From assembly GCA_948474755.1 (NCBI GenBank), contig CAOLHI010002148.1, positions 62,001-126,000 on the forward strand: DNA of 64,000 nt, in the 5' to 3' direction. The notes under the pieces are model-generated. The model saw nothing but the letters and a program-made list of their open reading frames with translations. It ran no database searches and had not been told where the DNA came from. Source of the stretch: Ctenosaura bakeri. Its lineage: Eukaryota > Chordata > Lepidosauria > Squamata > Iguanidae. Within the stretch, counting starts at the first letter, position 1; each line of letters starts with the position of its first letter. Both the position numbers and the translations under genes were made by a program. Of this stretch, positions 58,292-64,000 are shown in pieces.

Positions 58292-58482
58292 AGAGAGACA
58301 GTGTGGTGTAATGGTTTGGGTGTTGGGCCATTTCCATAGGATGTTGAAAATGGAATAATAGCACTATAGCAATCTCATGCGGAAATGGCCTGGACTATGG
58401 CTGGAGTCCAAGGTTTGAGTCCCTGCTTGGCCATGGAAACCCTTTGGTTGACCTTGGGCATGTCACATTCCCTGAGCTCTCG
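58292..58482 (+). mobile_element. tRNA-derived SINE interrupted by a MITE
   Basis: Sense copy: gacagtgtggtgtaatggtt and tgggtgttgg, then the MITE at 58326-58390, then ctatggctggagtcc, the B-box-like gtttgagtccc, gcttggccatggaaaccctt and accttgggcatgtcacatt. Confidence 0.78.
58326..58390. mobile_element. Very short MITE, 65 bp
   Basis: GGCCATTTCC...TGCGGAAATGGCC with only the right arm (aggatgttgaaaatggaata, atagcactatagc) left between the ends. It lies inside a SINE head, next to tgg on the right; removing it restores gtgttggactatgg. Confidence 0.78.
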
Positions 58483-60875
58483 TTTAATCACTTTGGATGG
58501 GTGTGTGGTTGGAAAATAGAGTTTTCCAGAATTCATGCACCTGTTTCTTTCTCTTCCAAGCTCAGGACAGAGATTGGGAATGGATGGGTGGGAAAGGAGT
58601 AAAATAAAGGATGGGATTTTTTTGCCTGCATTCAGACAAGATTTTTAGCGTACTGATCTAATGTAAACATAAACACCAATGGAGAATTAAGTGTAATAAA
58701 TGTCTCCCTTTCAACAAAAATGTAATGAAAGCAAAGGTGTTTTCAGCTTTTTAGCAGCAACATAAAATAATAGAAGTTTTTTACTAACTTTTACAGCTCT
58801 GCTAACAAGTTAGTGCTTATAAAAGGAGAGAGAGAGTGAGAGCAGGAGAGAAAGAGGGAAAAAGTGATAATATTTCATGTATCATTCCAAAGAGAAGGAT
58901 AATGCAAATGTATTCTTGGGTGTTCTGACATGATGGCTGATTTTTAAAAGTTAATGTGACCGCCAAAATTGTTTTCTTTTCTTGTTTTAGAAAAATCAAG
59001 CTTTTGCCCTCCTCTGTAGTCTATTGACAGAGAGTATTGTGCTGACAGGAGACTGTGTGGTCCAATTATTACTTAAGAAGACCTCAGGCAATGTCATGTC
59101 TGAACTTGACTGAAGACAAAGCGTGTGCTCTACTGAACAAGCCATCCACCACATTCATGGAAGGCAAGCATCCCCCTTGACAAATATTTGGGCTTCAAAG
59201 TTCTCTATGTGCTAAATATATCCTGTTGCAGTGCCTTTGCCTGAGGGTGGTACTCATAGAAGCTGCTTCATTTTCCTTTGATTTTTACTTTATACAAATT
59301 AGGTATGAAATTGTGTCCCAAGAAATGCTGTTACTTGCACAATTGACTTGCCCTGTTACGTAACATGGGTGGAAACAAATGAATAGCACACTTATCCAAA
59401 TAATATTCAGTTACAAGCAAAACCCTCTGCTTCCAAATGTCACTGCCTACTGAGACTGGGAATGTGTAAGAAATTCGCTCCATCAAGAGTTTTTTTTTTT
59501 TTTTAAAAACAGATTAACCCCATCCACATCACATATACTGAACACAGAAACAGATATAAGTTATAGCCAGGTATCTGTACATTTCTGGGCTTGCTGGCCA
59601 GGCTAGTTTGCTGACTTAGCATCGTTTGCCTGTACCCACTAGCTTCTAGTTTGCATGTTTACAGAATTCCTGTTTGTTTGCTTTTCCACACTCTAACCTG
59701 AAGCCATTTTTATTTCCTTTCCTCTGTCCCCTCTATTAGACTATGTATTTGATTATGCATAAATAATTTGTAAGGAAAGCTACTTTTATACTTTTTTACA
59801 AAGAAAACTGAGCTTACTTCTTTCTCTGCTAGACCCTGGTTAGGCAGGTAGGTGTGGGACTTGTTGATCAGTTCCTGCTTTGTCAATTTTATTACCTTGT
59901 TATAGTAGAGGTATCTACTACTATCTCTCATATTTCCCAGTAACGGGCTGGAGGAATCTGGGTAATATCATCTAGCATGTCATCTATTCTACAGATCGGT
60001 TGTAGGAAACCTCTGGCCCACAAGACCTCCATATCCAGATTCATGCCCACCCTTTTTCCTGTAATGAGGTTAATAAAAAAAAATCCATTACCTATAGCCT
60101 TATTGCAGTGTAGGAAAGAATGGGGGGGCACTTCTGAGAAAAGTCTAGCCTTCCACTCCTCAGTGTTGCAAACATCATCTTATTATCCTCTTCCCTTGCT
60201 TCAATTGGATTCTTAAAAGCCCTGTTTATCTTGGGATGTGGCTATTCCCACTGCTAGTATGTGACCCCCAATGTGTTGGCCAGGAACCAATTCAATCCTC
60301 AGGCCAAAAAATGTTGTCTTCCTTGCTGCAGACCCAAGGCGTCTTCCAGTCCACATATATCAAGACTCCAATTTCCCCATCCCCTTTACCTCTTCTGTCA
60401 AAAGAACCCCAGTGCCAGAGAGTTGAAAGCTACAAACTTCCATGGTGGCATGCAGTGAAGACCTGAGATCAGAGTTCTGCCACTTATCTTGGAGGAGGAG
60501 ATATGGTCTTTCCAATAAGCCCTGTGACACCATCTTAAGAACCACAGGACTGAACTGTTAAGAGTTCGAATCATGTAGTACCAAAGTAACCTGAGATTGT
60601 ACATGGTTGAGAGCCTTAGCATAAGTGCCATAGCAGAACTCAGCTATTCCAGAACTCTGCTGTGGCTCCTCAACACTATGCCCAGGACTCACTGTTCGAA
60701 TAGACCCTGCATGGCCATTCCAGTGCTGGTGGAAAGAAGAGGGGACTGGAGAAGTGTCTGGCTATGTTCCCATCATTGACATTTTCCACTCAGATCCACT
60801 GAAGGGTCTCCAGAGGTCTCAGAGGAAGATGCCATCAGTCTGTGTCTGGCCATAGGAGCATAGCCAGATGCTTCC
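58483..60875. other. No recognisable gene
   Basis: AT-rich DNA. A GA-rich tract lies at 58825-58860 and a poly(T)/poly(A) run at 59491-59510. Short ORFs near 60236-60466 show no domain. Confidence 0.4.
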
Positions 60876-61576
60876 TGTCATGGGCTTCCAGGACCTAGAC
60901 TCAGAGGCAGCAGAACCTGCTCTGAGCCCTGACGTAGAGACTGCTGCAGCAGAACCTACAGAGCAGACAGTCCACTACCTGCCCCAGAGACAGACGTGTC
61001 AGCCCCAGCAGGGAGCCCTACTCATTCTGACACAAAGAGTGATCTAGCTGTACCTATCTTTGCCCAGTGTAGACACCAAAAGGGTCTCCTGCATTGCTCC
61101 CAGCAAATTTATGCCAAGCACCAATTAATCAGGCACAAGCTGCGCTGACCTGAAGCCTATAAGAACTGAGCCTTTCCCCTCTAGCCTTTGTCAGCAATCA
61201 GCTGGCCATTTCTGTCATGCATGCTTCTGTTTGCTTCCCTTGCCTGTGTTTCTGCCTTTGACTTGTGTTTGTTTTTGCCTGCCTCTGATTTATAGACGTT
61301 GTTGGGACCCTTATTGCTTCCCATTTGCAGAGCTGTTTCCTTTCTTCAATAAACTGACCACTTAAATTACTGCTGAGTTTCTGACCTGTGTTTGTTATCA
61401 ACTTCTCCTGGCTGCCAGCCCAGAAAAAGCTCGGACACTTTCCCAGTTTCCTCCACTGTCCACCAGCAACAGAATGTCTGTGCCAAGGAGTCTATCACAG
61501 TGCAATGGTGAGTCTGGGGAGGAGGTGGGTAGGATAATGCAGTAGGAAGAAAAGAACACCAGACTCCACCGTGACA
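60876..61576 (+). mobile_element. Candidate solo LTR, 701 bp
   Basis: Begins TGTCATGGGCTTCC and ends CTCCACCGTGACA, giving TGTCA...TGACA inverted ends. A TATA-like TATAAG lies at 61158-61163 and AATAAA at 61348-61353 in the expected order. No 4-6 bp target duplication is visible (cttcc versus taaaa), and there is no second LTR or internal coding region, so it would be an old solo LTR. The element class is not determined. Confidence 0.45.
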
Positions 61577-64000
61577 TAAAAATACATATGCAATCATAAA
61601 GTGAACATACACTCGAATATGTGTCAACAGGATGATGTTGACTATTATTTATATTTTACCTCTAGGACAGTGGTAAGCAATTATGAAGGGTTAGGGGCTG
61701 ATTGGCTTCCAGGAGACTGTGGAGTTCAACATCCCTGCTTGAAAAGAATGATTTTTTTTTTCTTTTTACACCAAATGCTCTTCGGTTAGTAGTACATTTT
61801 GGCAAAAGAAAGTAATGTAGAAATCGAATTCTGGGTAACCTCCAGTTGGAAAGAACATCTCTCTTACGCCTAAAAATGCAATGGGGGGGCATTCTAAAAT
61901 TGCTTCCCACACTCCCTAGAAGGCACCTAGGGGCATTTGGTGGTAATATTGGCGGGGGCTGGACTATACTTTCTCCGACCCTGCTCCTGAATTTCTATCA
62001 CGAAGTTAGTAAGTTCTTTTAAAATTTCCAGTTGTTCCCAACCAAAAAGGAAGATGATCCTGGAACTGCCTGGCTTCCTTAACCTTGGAAAGAAAAAGAA
62101 AGAACACACAGTTGGCCTACTTTGGTTTGGGAACCATTCAAAGCAGTGAAATGATGGATTTGGAATGACTTGTGTGAAAACCATTCTCTTCAACTACCAA
62201 TTTCCCTTCTTAATCACAACTCTTAATTAACATTCACTTCAATCATTTAGTTTCTTGCCCCCGCCCCCGTCATTTTGCTCTGTGGTTTGGCTCAGATAAA
62301 AAAAAGAGGGGAAAAGCTTTTCCTTGTAGTTTTTTGCTATAAAGTTTATATGCAAAAACAAAAAGATATTCAGAAATGCAGCAGTTTGGCAATGAAGAGC
62401 AATACTAGAATTAATAAGAGAATACTGAGGTCATTGCCTACTGAAATACCTCTGAAACTTATTCTGCATATCTGCCTAAAAGACAGTTCAAACATGGTGG
62501 TGATACTCAGAGGTTGAAAAAGTTACTTTTTGGGTTAAAATTGTGGGAGTACTTTTCTAAGCTCTGGAAAGGGTAGCCAAGAATATATGAAACAAATAAC
62601 TCAAATATATAAACGCATCATGCACGAAAACCCCTAATCATTACTTTTAGGGGATTTCAGTTCTGAGGGGGGAAAATAATGTGTTCTTCTTCAAATCAGT
62701 TCTTGGAACAAAATGGATTTCATTTTTTTCAAATCAGGACAAATTTGTTTCAAGTCAGACATTACAGCTCCATTAACTCTGCATAAACTCCACAGAAATC
62801 ACTACTTTAAAATATCTAGTCTGACCTTTGCAAATGTAGTGAATGAAACTGGCAAAATTTCATTTTGCTTCCTCCTGTGGATGTAGCTTATGGGCTGGCA
62901 GTCCAAGGGCAAAAAATAGTAATTACAAATGGGACAAAAAAAAAAAAGTCCTTGAAGTTTAAACAATTATATACGAAAGAAATCAAAGTTAATAGATTTT
63001 TCCTTCCCTCATTTTTGAGGAGGCATTTGAAGTAAGAGAACTACCATCATTCAAGGAGGCAACAAACTGGAAATTATCACTCACCAATGCCTGCTACTGA
63101 ACAGCTGTTAAAGGGATAGTTCATTATAGGGATGGAAAGAAATCACCACTTTCTTTCCACCATTAGCCATACATACATTACAAGTCCACATGATTAAACT
63201 ACTACTGCCTGCAGCCAAGCTGTATGTAGGAAAAATATTTTGATTTATTAACTGATTAGCGAAAATATCTTGTTTTTCTAATATCTTGGTTTTTCTTTTT
63301 ACTCATTTCATTTGCATTTCACCATGACAATGCACTTCTGTGAAATAATGAATTCACGTTTTTCTGAGAACTCCTCTTGGGTAGCCTTTTGTCCATTCCT
63401 TCAACCTTTAGAAAGACTCTGTTGCACATTTTCCAGTAAAACAGATGTGAATACATGAACAGTGCTCAGTGCCTGGTTTTCTTTCTAAGTGCTTGACAGT
63501 TCATTAATGCTAACAGATAAGAATCCCTGAAGACCATTTTTCCCCAGTCTGACCAACTCAAGTTTCAAAATTACTTCAGCCCCTGAAGTGCAATACTGTA
63601 ATTTCCCTAAGGCTTACTGTGCTGAACTCTTCACTGACTACATTTTCATCTCTTTAATATGAAGCTATCCAGTTAGTCATGGTAGAATAGGTCTAGTACA
63701 AATGTACAAATGAAACATACTGCCAATTGGCTTTTTACACTGATGTGATCCCAGTGGGATCAATGGAAATACTTTGGCATAAAACTGGAATAGAGAATGA
63801 TGATTAATCCCAGTTCTGGCATTTTCAGGTTAGATATATAGACAGATGAAGGAAATATATTCTTCTGAAGACATTCAAAGAGTTGTTTCACTGATACCAT
63901 GAATTTTGAAATGATCTCACCTTTCTGTAAGATTCTGAACCACTGGATCCAACTTAAAGCTAATCATCTAAAACCACAGGAGTGGGGAGCGTGTGGCCCT
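61577..64000. other. No recognisable gene
   Basis: AT-rich sequence to the window end. 61672-61735 contains a degraded dispersed motif (ggtaagcaattatgaagggt ... tggagttcaac). Nothing else recognised. Confidence 0.4.

Overview
The window looks like intergenic or intronic DNA from a squamate reptile (lizard or snake). The evidence is an AT-rich, CpG-poor background full of L2/CR1-type LINE fragments, a Bov-B-like LINE tail, a tRNA-derived SINE family, a 5S-rRNA-derived SINE, short palindromic DNA transposons and a DIRS retrotransposon. The assignment rests on this repeat mix and not on a host gene. I found no host exon, tRNA gene or rRNA gene. Every protein I recognise belongs to a transposable element.

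The dominant feature is a nearly complete DIRS-type tyrosine-recombinase retrotransposon at 48457-54544 on the minus strand. It is CpG-rich against its AT-rich surroundings. It has inverted terminal repeats, a Gag ORF (54210 to 51759, broken by two one-base frameshifts), an intact RT/RNase H/methyltransferase-like ORF (51757-49844), an intact tyrosine recombinase domain (ending at 48831) and an internal complementary region (48699-48794). The complementary region is the reverse complement of the two element ends joined together, as the circular-intermediate model of DIRS integration requires. The three ORFs are in three different frames and abut or overlap. The Gag stop sits in a T-run (TTT TGA C) from which a +1 slip enters the RT frame. 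The recombinase frame is open in the -1 frame across about 610 codons of RT/RNase H.

The rest is a layered record of older insertions. An L2-like LINE lies at the left edge (1-1950, minus). More LINE remnants lie at 2.77-3.6, 3.83-4.66, 18.7-19.4, 28.96-29.4, 31.4-31.85, 34.68, 43.1-43.5 and 57.2-57.4 kb. At least eleven copies of one non-autonomous DNA transposon family are scattered through the window. Their termini read GGCC(A/C)TTTCCGCA...TGCGGAAA(T/G)GGCC. Several have matching 3-bp flanks (TTA, TCA, AGA, CCA, CTG), suggesting PIF/Harbinger-like MITEs. They interrupt older LINEs and SINEs; two sit inside a single SINE at 10.2-11.7 kb. tRNA-derived SINEs occur every few kb. Two possible solo LTRs (23.5-24.3 and 60.9-61.6 kb), simple repeats and a 0.5-kb purine-rich tract beside the DIRS element complete the picture. 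The remaining stretches show no recognisable feature.
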